The notes beneath the pieces are model-generated. The model was not told where the DNA came from and searched no databases. It saw only the letters and a list, made by a program, of their open reading frames with translations. A stretch of 64,000 bases of DNA from the NCBI GenBank assembly GCA_026936335.1, contig JAPMXV010000017.1:1-64000 (forward strand), read 5' to 3'. Shown here in pieces: positions 42,037 to 52,430 of the stretch (its first letter is position 1; the number at the start of each line of letters is the position of its first letter). The stretch is from Mantamonas sphyraenae. Its lineage: Eukaryota > CRuMs > Mantamonadidae. A program made the position numbers and the translations under genes.

Positions 42037-45000
42037 ATGAGCGTTTTCCGTCGTGGCAGCCGCACACAGTCCATTGTGCGCGACAAACTAAGTGGCGCAC
42101 GGTCGCGCATGCTGCGTGTGCTGCATGGAGACAACGAAGCAGCGTACAACGCTGATCTGACCTTCCAAAACGAGGCCCACGAGGCTGCATACGATTATTA
42201 CATGTTCTCCGAGGCTCGCATCAAGGGCCTCTCCATCTTTTCTGCCGTTGCCATCCTCGGTTACACCCTCTTCTTCTTCCTTGACCTCAGCAGCGGCGAG
42301 TACGAGCCCAGTGCCTTTCTGCGCGCCACCACCGTCCGCTTCACCATGGTCGGCACCCTTGTTCTCGGCTTTGTACGTGCCATCATCCCTGCCTTGGATT
42401 GTGCAACGCCTTCGATGCCACGCTCCATGTGTTTGTCTGCATTCCTGCCAGGTTTCAGCGTGGGAAACGGTGTTTGCTTCTGGCCCGTTCGGCTCTCACT
42501 GACACCATCCTCTTGGGCCCCCCCCCACACCCCACAGATCACTCTCAATACGGTGTTGCGCAAACAACTGCGTGAGCGTAAGCCTCCCACGTTGTTCATC
42601 AACATCCAAGTGTTCTTCTTTGTGCTCATTTCGTGCGGCACGCGGTATGTTATCCTTCCTCCTCACCGCTTTCACCAAACACCGCCAGTCAGCTCACACA
42701 CACCCATCCCGCTCCCTCCTCCCAACCCGTTACCGCCTTGCGCCCATGGTGGTGTTTTGCACACACCTGTCCCATCCACAGCCTTATGTTCACCGTGTCA
42801 GACACGTGGGACACCCCTCGTCCTGGCTACTGGCTTGCCGTGCTTTCCTTGTACGTCATCACCCTGCCTGGATGGCATCGGCAGTGGAAAGCAACCGTGT
42901 TTGTGGCTGTGTTCCACGCCTTGATTCCCCTCGTGTGGGACTTTCCACGTGTGCAGAGGCTCGCCCAGCCCTACTTCACCGTGGTGTTGTCCGAGACGTG
43001 GTCCTATGTCAACGGCCTCATTGCCAACTACATGCACGAGCGTGTGCATCGTGCCATGTTCCTGGGTGCCATCAAACTGGTCAATGTCCAACAGCAACTT
43101 CGTGCCGAGCAGTACAGGCTGGCCGAACGTCGCTTTGGCACCGACCTTGCCATCCTCACCCAACGCGATGGCCTCAACGACAAGCTGACGCTCAAGTCAT
43201 GCAACATTGCACTTGTGATCCATTTGCCAACCTCTCATCGGCTGTTGCCGTTTGCACAGATGGTGGTGGAGGAAACGGAACGGCTTGCACACCTGCGTGG
43301 GATGGAGTTCTGGCGACATTACGGCATGAGCACACTGATGGTGGCACCATTGACACGTGGGTCTGCAGACGGACCCAAGGTGTTGCACAGTCTGATGCGC
43401 ATTGTGACACAGGTGCGTGAGTTTGTGGAGAAGGAAGAGGCAACGGTGCGTGCGATGGAGAGAGAGGCACGGGCACGAGACAGACACCAACGCAGGCAAC
43501 TGGAGGTGGAGGAGAAGGATGAGGATGGCGGTGATGATGAGAAGGAGGGTGGTGGGAAGGGCAAGAGAAAGGCAAAGAAGACGACGAGCAAGAGCAAGGG
43601 CACAGAGGACGATGGGGAAGGAACAGGAGTGGTGGAGACAGATGAGGTGGAGATTGACATGGAGCCCACAGGGACAAGGACGGAAGAGGAGGAGGACGAG
43701 GAAGAAGTGACGGAGGATCTGCAGACACTGTTCCCTGTGACGACAGTGGTGAGTGTGGGTCACTCTCTGCGTCTGTACACATCGCTGAGTGCATTCAACG
43801 GATCAGCGCTGCACGGACCATGTGTGCACTACACTGTGCCTGTGGCGTTGCAAGCAGAAGCAGGGGCACAGATGGCATTGACGACCCACGAGTTTGGTGA
43901 GCCATTGGACACCAAGCAAGAGTACGAGTACACCAAGGTGGGCGAGGCCAAGGTGAATGGAGCAGCAAGTGACGATGCAAGTGAGGAGGCTGGTGTGCTG
44001 TGGGATGTCACCCTGGCAGACACCCAATCCGACGCAGGCAGTCGCAAGTCGATTCGAGGGCGAGCAGCCTCCGAGTTTGGCAGCGAGGTGTTGCACCACC
44101 CGTTGCACACAGGCGGTGTGTCCGACCACGCAGTCGCCTTGCGTTTGGCTGTGGAGGATGTGGTCAAGCTGTTTCGAGTCAACAAACGCAAGTGGACACA
44201 CAAGTTCACCGACGCGGCGTTGGAACGAGCATACCACCGTGGCGTCGCCGCAAACAACGTGGTGGTCATCCAAGTGCTCATTGTCACCCTGGTGGCTGCA
44301 CACACCTTCCTTGCCCTCAACGACATCACGGGTGCTCCCCAGCATGCGTTTGCCCCCACTCCTGTCTGTGCGCATCGGCCTCGGCATGCCCCTCTTCATC
44401 CTCGGCTACTCCCTCACAAAGACCCCGCTGGTGCGCAACTACTTCCAACAGACCATTCTGCTCATGGCATCGCTCATCCTAGGTTCCATCATCTCGCTGG
44501 CCACCGTGGTCGCCTACATGGTGCCCGCCAACATCGAAACCTACGTGTTGCTCATCATGCGTGGCTTCCTGCAGAGCAACTCGTCGTTTTCGCTCACCAC
44601 ACGCAATGCTACAGGCATGGTTGTCGTCTGCATCTTGGTGTGGGCACCCATTGTCCTCAACTCGCCTGTGTTTCCATCCACAGCTCTGGGTTCGGTCATG
44701 CTCCTCTCTGTGCTGGCTGTGGCCGCAGGCATTGCCAACTACATGTTGGAAACCTCACGGCGCACGCTTTTCATGGCCACCCAGCTGACCAACCTGCACA
44801 AGAACCACCTGGCGGCCCTGAGCGAAGAGGTGCGTGGCCTGCACGGCCAGGAGGCTGTGGTGGACACAGACGCGGCGAATCGCTTGCTGGAAGCCAAGGG
44901 CCATGCAAAGATGCACAAACTCAACAAGATTGTCTCTGTGTTCCACATGGGAACCACAACCTGCATGTACATTCGCCCGCCTGCAATGTCCTTCTTCACC

Positions 45001-47570
45001 AAGGGTGGGCTGTCCAAACGCATCAGCATGATGACGGAAAAGTTGACATGGATGAGCCACGAGGCAGAGGGGCTGGGCATCCACGTGGAGGCCCAGCTGG
45101 ACGGTGCCCTCATGCTCGTGTCACAGTACCGTGGCGCACGCGAGGGTCTGATGCACGAGAACAAGATGTACGACCTGGCACACATCTACACCGAGTTTGT
45201 GATGGAACAGTGCACAGACTTGCCATACACGGACGAGCAGCGTGCGGAGCAGCGATGGTTCCTTGGCGGAGTGTGCCGCGAGACAATGCTGACGGGCACA
45301 GGGGACACGGTGTCGTTTGTGGAAGGGATGGCACAGCAGCGTGCACAAGCGTTGGCGTATGACACGTGGAGAGTGGATGCACACCGCAACGGAGCCATCC
45401 ATCACGACCCCGGCATGGAATTGCTGGGTGAAGGGTACGCATCGCAGTCGTCGCTGATGGAGCAGCGCGTATGATTGCGTTTGAAATGCTGCGCAAACAC
45501 ACCGAGGTGCCGTTTGCACGTGTGTGGCGCCAAGTGCGCAAGTATGTGGGTGATCTCATGCTGGACCAGACGCTGCGACACGACGTCAACGTGCGTACGC
45601 AAAAGTTCAAGAACGAAAGTGTGGAAAGCCAGTTTGACGAGTTTTGGCGCTACCACACCCTGTTTGCACGCAAGGCCGTCATTGGAGTCGGTGTGTTCTC
45701 CTCGGTGTACTTCTACGTCGACGAGTGGCTTGTGGCCGGCTACTCGCCCGAGGTGCTGCAGTATGTGCTGTGGCTGCGTGTGATCTTTGCTGTCATCATG
45801 CTCACTCTGCTGGTGCTGTCCGTGAGCATCCCCGTCCTGCGCTGGACACCACCACCCGACATTACCCTGCAGCGCAGCAGTTGGTTGTGGTTTGCCATCA
45901 TCACCGTGGACGTGCTCCTCATCGATTACGTCAAACTGCGCCTGGCCGACGTTTTGGTGCCCATCAGTCGCGGCATCATGCTCATGGGCTTTGTGTTGGC
46001 CCTTGCCGCAGGCCTTCGCTTTGCCTATTTTCGCTACGGCGTGGCATCCTCCCTGATCACGTACATCCTCTACGTTGCCATCCTGCTACCCGAGTATGCA
46101 GGTTGGATCCGTGCCGTGTGGGTGTTGCAGGATCTGCTCTTCCTCGTGTGCTGTCTCGTGGTGTCCTTTGTGGTGGAGAACAACTTTAAAGTTGTCTTTC
46201 AACTGCTGCGCATGCTTCGCGAACGCGACATTCGCACAGGTCGCATCAGTGCCGACGCTCCCATGTACCAAGACCCGCCCGACTACGTGCTGGAAGGCAA
46301 GGAGTGGAACTGGCGCAAGGGGTTCCTGGATGCCGAGCTGGAACAGAGCTACTGCAGGTACCACGCCAAGAAGAACGTGGGCTTTGCACGAGCCACGCTC
46401 TTCTACACCGCGGCCGTCCACTTCCTCTACGGCGTGTACGACGCTGTGATTCTGGGTCGCGAGGCCATGGTGGTACAAGGGACGGTGCGCTACGGCATCG
46501 GAGTGCCCATGTTTGTGGCCATCTATGTGTTGACGGGCACCAGTGCGTGGAAGAATCACATGCAGTGGGTGTTTGCCACGTACAGCACCCTGTTCATGGC
46601 CGCCAACATCTGGGCTTCCATCCTGCCCCAGGAGAGCGCCATCCTGGTGCAGTACGAACTGGGCTTTGCCTTTGCCGCCATGATTATGTTTGCCACGGGT
46701 CTGATCAAGAGCAAACCGGCTGCGGTGGGGCTGTTCCTGCTTCTCGTGTACGTGTTTGTGTACAACGTGCTTGCTGGTGGCATCAAGCACGCCACGTTTA
46801 TGATTGTCATCTTTGTGTTTGCCCAGGTGGGTGCGTACCTGAACGAAAAGCAGCTGCGTGTGCAGTTCCTCGTGCGTCTGGTGCTGTTGGAAGAGCAAAG
46901 GGCGCTGGTGAAGCAGATGGAGAAGCTGCAACAGGACAGGCTTGCTGCACAACGCGAGCTGGGCATGAAGGAGATGGGACTGGACGAAACCGACGGTGTG
47001 GAGTACGACCTGCTCAACCTCAGCACCCAAGTCATGCAGGATCGCATCAAAGCCATCACCACCATGCGGGACGTCGTCGAAATGGACACTCTGTCACCCA
47101 ACGGCAGCAGCAGCGGACAGGCAGGAGGTGCCGCCCAACGTGAAGATGGTGGTGCCATGGATGAACAGCAGCAGCAGCAGATGGAAGAGGAAGAGGAGGA
47201 TGAGAATGTGGAAGGAGACACACATGAGGAGGGGGATGCGTGGGCCACGGGCGATGCCAACGACATTGATGGCACGGGACCAAACACAACGACGCAGGAG
47301 GAGGCGGCGGCAAGGGAGGCACGCGAGCGAGAGGAGGCCATCGAGAACATGCTGGCTCACATTGAAGAGTACACGGTGGAAAAGACAAACGCAGGGGTGT
47401 GGTGGCTGTATCGCAGTCCACGACGTGAACGGTTGCTGGACATCAAACGGGAATTGCAACTGTCGGAACGGGTGGCCAGTGTGTTTGAAGACCAAACCAA
47501 GCGACGTGATCGTCTCTCACAGGGCTTTGTGGCCTCGAGTCTGACACGACGTCTGCAAGGGTTGCAGTGA
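42037..47570 (+). CDS. Giant multi-TM protein B with two cyclase-like domains (two frame breaks)
   Basis: Paralog of 31288-36863. Exons 42037-42372, 42538-42644 and 42782-47570 (introns 165 and 137 nt). The first intron position is shared with A; the second is absent from A. An extra G near 44331 and a missing T near 45473 cancel each other; allowing for both gives 1,743 residues. Same order: module 1, cyclase-like domain 1 (CNIALVIHL, HYGMSTLMVAPL), module 2, cyclase-like domain 2 (TCMYIRPP, LDGALMLVSQYR, GDTVSFVEGMAQ), module 3 (FARKAVIGVGVFSSVYFYVDE), module 4 (FARATLFYTAAVHFLYGV), then a different Gln/Glu-rich tail. The canonical metal-binding Asp residues are missing here too. The overall layout recalls membrane adenylyl cyclases (6TM-C1-6TM-C2) with twelve extra spans added. 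Function is unknown. Confidence 0.72.
42999..44046 (+). repeat. Near-identical tract 1 partner
   Basis: Partner of 32162-33209, in the same orientation, about 10.8 kb downstream. It ends precisely where the paralogs diverge after GACGCAGGCAGTCGCA. Confidence 0.85.
45040..45426 (+). repeat. Near-identical tract 2 partner
   Basis: Partner of 34196-34582. The spacing between tracts 1 and 2 is 986 bp in A and 993 bp in B, and that intervening DNA encodes the diverged second membrane module. Confidence 0.85.
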
Positions 47571-47666
47571 GAGACACCACCACCACGCCACAGCAGAAGG
47601 AATACATACAGTGTGTTTGTGTTTTTGGTGTGTGCGCGCGCGCGGTGGCCCATTGGAACAGTGGCA

Positions 47667-48899
47667 ATGTCGAGTGGATTGGAGCGTGTGGACACGGAGC
47701 AGTTTCTGTCCATGTCTCGTGCTCACGAGCCAATGACGTTGGACGAGCTGCAGAGGCAGCATGGGGACCAATTGGAGGTGCCGTGGGAGGTGTACCTGCG
47801 TGTGCCCGAATCCAAGAAGCAGCTGAGCAAGTACCAGAACCTGCCCACCATCATCCTGGAACAACCGGACACACAGACATGGATCACCGTGTGGAAAACT
47901 TGGTTGCCCAAAGACGTGGAGGAAAAGCTGGCTCTGAAGCGCAGGCAGATGATTGCAGACATGAAAAGCAACTGGAGCCGCTACTCGCTTTCCAAGAACT
48001 TTGGCAAGCGAGTGGCAGGTGGCGCCGACGCTGGCGAGGAGGAGCCGGAAGATGACGAGGATGAGTTGGAACTGGATGTGGAGGAGGAAGAGGAAGAGGA
48101 TGAGGAGGAGGAGGAGGAGACTGAGGCCAACGGTGCAGCACAGGAAGACGCGGGGGAGGAGGGCGAGGAGGACGAGGACGAGGAGGCGGTGCAATTCGAC
48201 TTTGACGATCTGGAGGCGGAATTGGCTGAGGAAGGGTCGAGCTCGGTGATGACAGACGAGGACGAAATGATGGACTACTTTGCGTATGTAAACACGTACA
48301 GCAGCACGACCAACTCTGGGGTGCGTGTGGTGGACGGGCAAAAGGTGTTGGAAAAGACGGTGAGCCAGGAGGACATCCAAATCGACAGCGGCAAGGGCAT
48401 CCTGCTCCTGTCGCTGGACAACCTCTCCTTCCTCAATGTTCGTTACTGGATGGTCATCATCTGCATCGGCGGCGGGCTGAGCGCCGGGTTTGTGGATCGC
48501 GGGGAGATTGTGGTGCACAAGACGCTGCACAAGCGCTACGTGAGGCGTGCGAAGCAGGGCAAGCGACAGGCGAACAAAGACACGACGTCGGGCAGACACA
48601 TCAAGTCTGTGGGTGCAGAGATCCGAAGGGGGCAGGAGAAGAAGCATCGTGAGGAGGTGTTGGAACTGCTCACCAACTGGACACACTATCTGGAGTTGAG
48701 TGAACTCATTGTCGTGCAGGCCCCCGGTGTCAATCGCCACATTGTGTTTGCCGACGACGACGTGCTCAGCATGGATGATCCACGCGTACGCACCACCATC
48801 CCTTTCACCGTCAGCAAACCCAACTTTACCGAGCTGCAGACCGCCATCAACAAGATCAGCACCGTCCTCTATGCGCCCCTGGAGGAGGCAACAGCGTGA
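47667..48899 (+). CDS. Vms1/ANKZF1-type release factor (VLRF1 domain), short form
   Basis: 410 residues, single exon; start at 47667 (CAATGTCGAG). A long acidic middle (poly-Glu/Asp about 135-195) separates a small N-terminal region (SKYQNLPTIILEQP) from the VLRF1 domain at about 250-400: YWMVIICIGGGLSAGFV, VHKTLHKRYVRRAKQGKRQ, SVGAEIRR, and LTNWTHYLELSELIVVQAPGVNR. The Gln of GKRQ (about residue 300) aligns with the catalytic Gln of Vms1, which cleaves peptidyl-tRNA on stalled 60S ribosomes in ribosome quality control. Family members normally add a zinc finger, ankyrin repeats and a Cdc48-binding VIM; none is visible here. It starts 96 bp after multi-TM protein B. Confidence 0.82.
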   Translation: MSSGLERVDTEQFLSMSRAHEPMTLDELQRQHGDQLEVPWEVYLRVPESKKQLSKYQNLPTIILEQPDTQTWITVWKTWLPKDVEEKLALKRRQMIADMKSNWSRYSLSKNFGKRVAGGADAGEEEPEDDEDELELDVEEEEEEDEEEEEETEANGAAQEDAGEEGEEDEDEEAVQFDFDDLEAELAEEGSSSVMTDEDEMMDYFAYVNTYSSTTNSGVRVVDGQKVLEKTVSQEDIQIDSGKGILLLSLDNLSFLNVRYWMVIICIGGGLSAGFVDRGEIVVHKTLHKRYVRRAKQGKRQANKDTTSGRHIKSVGAEIRRGQEKKHREEVLELLTNWTHYLELSELIVVQAPGVNRHIVFADDDVLSMDDPRVRTTIPFTVSKPNFTELQTAINKISTVLYAPLEEATA

Positions 48900-48985
48900 T
48901 TGAGAATGAATGGTGCGGGCATGTGCACAGAGATGAGGTGTTGTCATTTCACATTCCCCCCCCCCCTCTCCCTCCTCTCCGCGTG

Positions 48986-50961
48986 CTACACATTGGATCG
49001 TGGACGGTATTCAAACATGACGACGCGTTCGGAGGCGTCGTCGTCGCCGCCTGTGCCAAAGTGTGGCTCGAGGGGCGAAGGACCTGGGAAGCCGCCCGCG
49101 GCTGATCGGGACTGTGTTGTGGGCGATGCATAGGCAGAGGAAGCGGCCGAGGATGTGGTGGACATGGGTAATGTGGAACGCAGCTCACTTGCCTGCTGGC
49201 CAATCTTTTGCTGCAAGGCTGTGACCTGTGCCAGCAATTCGTGGTCGCCGTTTGCCTGTTGGTGCAACCGTGCAGCCACTTGTGCCAGCTGCTCCTCATA
49301 ATCACTCAGCCTTTCGGCCTCGCGTGCAGTTGTATCTGATGATGAGGAGGATGAGGAGATGAGGAGGATGAGGAGGATGAGGAGGAGGATGAGGCTGATG
49401 ATGCCGAGTTGCCGCCGCCACTACCGTTGCGGTTGTTGTTGTTGCCTGCTGCTGCCCATTCTTGCTGTTGCAAGGCGGTATCACCCGTGCGATGCCACGA
49501 AAGGTAGGTGCAACCGTCGTCCAGGAGGAGAATGTCGATGCTTTCATCCAGCATGTCCTCCTCCACAGAGAGGGATTCGTTTGTGTTGACACGCAGGTTC
49601 TGTGTGCCCATTTTGACGGCGTAGTCTGCGTAGGCATTGTGCTTGACATAGTACAGGGTCTGTGGCCTCGGGTACAGGTATTCGTCCAGTTCCGGTGCTC
49701 TCCTGCTCAACGTATGTTCATAGCGGCCGGCTGGCAGGCCCTCGCGCAGGTACCGCACGTACGTGCTGTTCTCGTGCGCCTCCAGGAAGCTGTCCACGTC
49801 TTTGACCAGATTGCAATAAAAAACCTCCTCCTCCAACGCCTCGTACATCAGCCCCGACGTCACTGCCTCGAATTCCCCCAACGCCAGCAGGAACACCACC
49901 CGTTCCTCGATCTCACTCACAAAGAACCCGTGCTTCTCCTCCATGGACACCAGACGCACGTTGGCGTGTGCCCCATTGCTGGTTTGGAACCACAGCGTCG
50001 CAGGTTCCTCGTGCACTCCCACCTGAAAGTCCAGGTTCATCTGCGGTTGTCCAGCGTCGCACGCGGGGGGGAGGGGGGGGGGTGGCGGGGTCAGAAAAAA
50101 AAAGGGGTTTCAGGCGCGGCGACAAAGAGGTTGGGCGGACATAGACCGGGCAGAGACATGCACAAGGCGATCGGATGGGTTGAGCTTGTATGTGTGCCAC
50201 ATGCACAAGGGGTGGGAAAGGGCAGGGAGCGTGTGGAGCGTACCTTGGCCGAGGCGGCGAGGGTGCTTGCCTGTAAATCAAGGATCGTCTCTCCCGCCGC
50301 AGAACGAATGCAGCAGGAGAAGCGCATGAGACGCAGGTTGGTCACATCCACATTCTCCAGACGCAGGGCATAGGAACCGCACGGCAGTTGGGGCTCGCAG
50401 ATCGGAATGATGTGCTCTTCAGTGGGCAGGAGCAAGCGTTTGGATGCAAGGCGGGTGTCAGCTTTGGAGACGGCGGGCAAACGGCAAACGCGCGATCAAC
50501 AACCGAAACGGGAGAGAGGGAGAGAGAGAGAGACACACACACACACACTCACCTCGCTCCACGCTGTTCTGTACATCGGGCAACTGTTCCATGCCGAGGA
50601 AGGAGACTGGATAAAGCCTGTGGGACTGGTCAAGAGAGGTGTGTGGCGAAGCCGTCACAGCAGCCGAAGGAGCAGCTGGACGGGGCGACGATCTTTGCTG
50701 CTGATGCTGCTGATGTACCTCTTGGGTCACCTGTGCCCCATCCATGGACATCTCTTCGCCGTCCTCATCCAGTTCCACAATGTCGTGGAAGCCATTGGTG
50801 CTATGTGTGCCGTTGGCCGTGTGCAGAAGCGACGCCGCCTGAGTGGGAGGCTTCTTGTTCATCCCCTCCGTGTGCACCCCTTGTGGCTGTGGTCCTGACC
50901 CGCCCTCGTCATGCTCGCGTGTGCCATCCCCGTTGAATAGAGTTGCTGGCGACACCAGCAT
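48986..50961 (-). CDS. Uncharacterised protein with C-terminal coiled coil (one frame break)
   Basis: Three exons, 50961-50553, 50461-50244 and 50040-48986, with introns of 91 and 203 nt; phases fit. One missing base in the TCC/TCA microsatellite near 49350 must be added, giving 560 residues. A disordered N-terminus with QQHQQQ is followed by a compact beta-rich region (LPTEEHIIPICEPQLPCGSY; LRLMRFSCCIRSAAGETILD; ATLWFQTSNGAHANVRLV), a conserved-looking middle with VFLLALGEFEAVTSGLMYEAL, a poly-Ser run, and a short coiled coil (YEEQLAQVAARLHQQ). I do not recognise the fold and will not name a function. It is divergent from the NDUFAF5 gene across 195 bp. Confidence 0.68.
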
Positions 50962-51091
50962 TGTGTATGGTCTGAGTGTGTGTGTGTGTGTGTGGGATGC
51001 TGCGGTGGTGGTTCGAAAGCGGGTCGAGTGAACTTGCGCCGGTTGGCGCAGCAGTGCAGAGCAGAGCAGAGCAGAGTGTGTTTGACCCTTC

Positions 51092-51097
<6 letters not shown>

Positions 51098-51122
<25 letters not shown>
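51098..51122. repeat. CT microsatellite upstream of NDUFAF5
   Basis: A 25-bp CT repeat 34 bp before the NDUFAF5 start codon, in the 195-bp divergent region shared with the uncharacterised gene at 48986-50961. It could be a promoter element or leader. Confidence 0.9.
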
Positions 51123-51156
51123 CCCTTTCATTCGTGTGCACCAGGGGCCAAAAAAG

Positions 51157-51407
51157 ATGTTTGCTCGAGTTCACCGGGTAGCGTGTCAGGAATCCTCCGG
51201 CAGCGTCCGAACGCTTGCCACACAGGCAACTCGAACTGTACACGCGGCCTCCTCAGGCCAGACAAAGCCAATGTGTTTGACCGATCCCTCAAACGGGTGC
51301 AACGAGACCGTGCATCCGCACTGCCTGGGTTTGGCGACGTCGGCTACGTGCGCGCCGAAGTCGCACGCCGTCTCGTGGAACGTCTGCATGTGAGTTGCAA
51401 ACACAGT

Positions 51408-51442
<35 letters not shown>

Positions 51443-52383
51443 AACCTTTTGAGGGTTGCCAATGTGTGTGGACGTCACACTGACACAACCCGCAGGATGT
51501 GAAGCGTGAGTTTCCGCTTGTGCTCGATGTGGGCTGCAACGCAGGGGAAGTGGGAGTGGCCATGCATGAGATGGACGTGTTGGACCACGTTGGGGTGCAA
51601 CGTATGGTACAGACAGATTTCAGTCCAGGCATGCTGGCACAGGCGCGTGCAAACGTCCTCTCCAGTTGGGAATCCCTTCGTCCTGGACCCAAGCTTCACT
51701 CGTTGGTCTCCTCAGAGGAGTATCTGCCCTTTCCAGACCGTACCTACGATCTCGTTGTGTCGAGTCTGAGCCTGCATTGGGTCAACGACCTGCCGGGGGC
51801 GCTTGCACAGATCCAACGCTGCCTCAAATCCGACGGCATGTTCCTTGCCGCCATCCCGGGCGGTGACACATTGGTGGAGCTGCGCAATGCCGTTCTCATG
51901 GCCGAACAGGAACGCAAGGGGGGCATCAGTGCACGCATGTCACCGCTGACCACACACGTGGACGTGGGCTCGCTCCTCAACAGGGCCAATTTCAACCTCA
52001 CCACCCTCGACGTGGACAACATTGTGGTTCACTATCCCGATCCATACACAGTCATGCACGATCTGGGTCTCATGGGCGAGAGCAATGCTCCTGCGCGCAG
52101 CAGTAGGCCTCTGTCACGCGACGAGGCCGCTGCCATCGGTGCCATCTATCAACACATGTACGGTGAGGACACAGAATATGGCATGGCCGTCCCTGCCACC
52201 TATCAGATCATTTACGTGGTCGGCTGGGCTCCCGATGCAAGTCAACCCGCACCCAAGCGCCGCGGCTCTGCACAGGTCAGTCTCACGGACATGGACGAGT
52301 TTCTGGAGCAGGTGGAGGCCAAAGACAAGGACATAGGCAAAGGCAAAGGCAATGGGAGTGAGAAAGCAGACAATCCCAAGTGA
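51157..52383 (+). CDS. NDUFAF5: NDUFAF5-like mitochondrial complex I assembly methyltransferase/hydroxylase (one frame break)
   Basis: Exons 51157-51389 and 51496-52383 (106-nt intron with a TG repeat). 373 residues if one base is added near 51259. The N-terminus MFARVHRVACQESSGSVRTL is Arg/Ser-rich with almost no acid, as in a mitochondrial presequence. NVFDRSLKRVQRDRA is the family start. The SAM-binding motif is LDVGCNAGEVG, followed by DFSPGMLAQAR, LPFPDRTYDLVVSSLSLHWVNDLP, GMFLAAIPGGDTLVELR and RMSPLTTHVDVGSLLNRA. The family hydroxylates an Arg of NDUFS7 during complex I assembly. This implies an aerobic mitochondrion with complex I. It has a Lys/Gly-rich tail of its own. Confidence 0.9.
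51410..51441. repeat. TG microsatellite inside the NDUFAF5 intron
   Basis: About 32 bp of TG repeat in the middle of the 106-nt intron at 51390-51495. Confidence 0.95.
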
Positions 52384-52430
52384 CACGTGTGCTTTCATGC
52401 GTACGTGCAATATCCAAATCAAATCAAGTC

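Noticed and set aside
51178..51258. An intron of about 80 nt at the start of NDUFAF5 ending at CTCCTCAG
   Set aside because: The only phase-compatible donor is GTGTCA, unlike every other donor here, and it would remove a good presequence; a single missing base is preferred.
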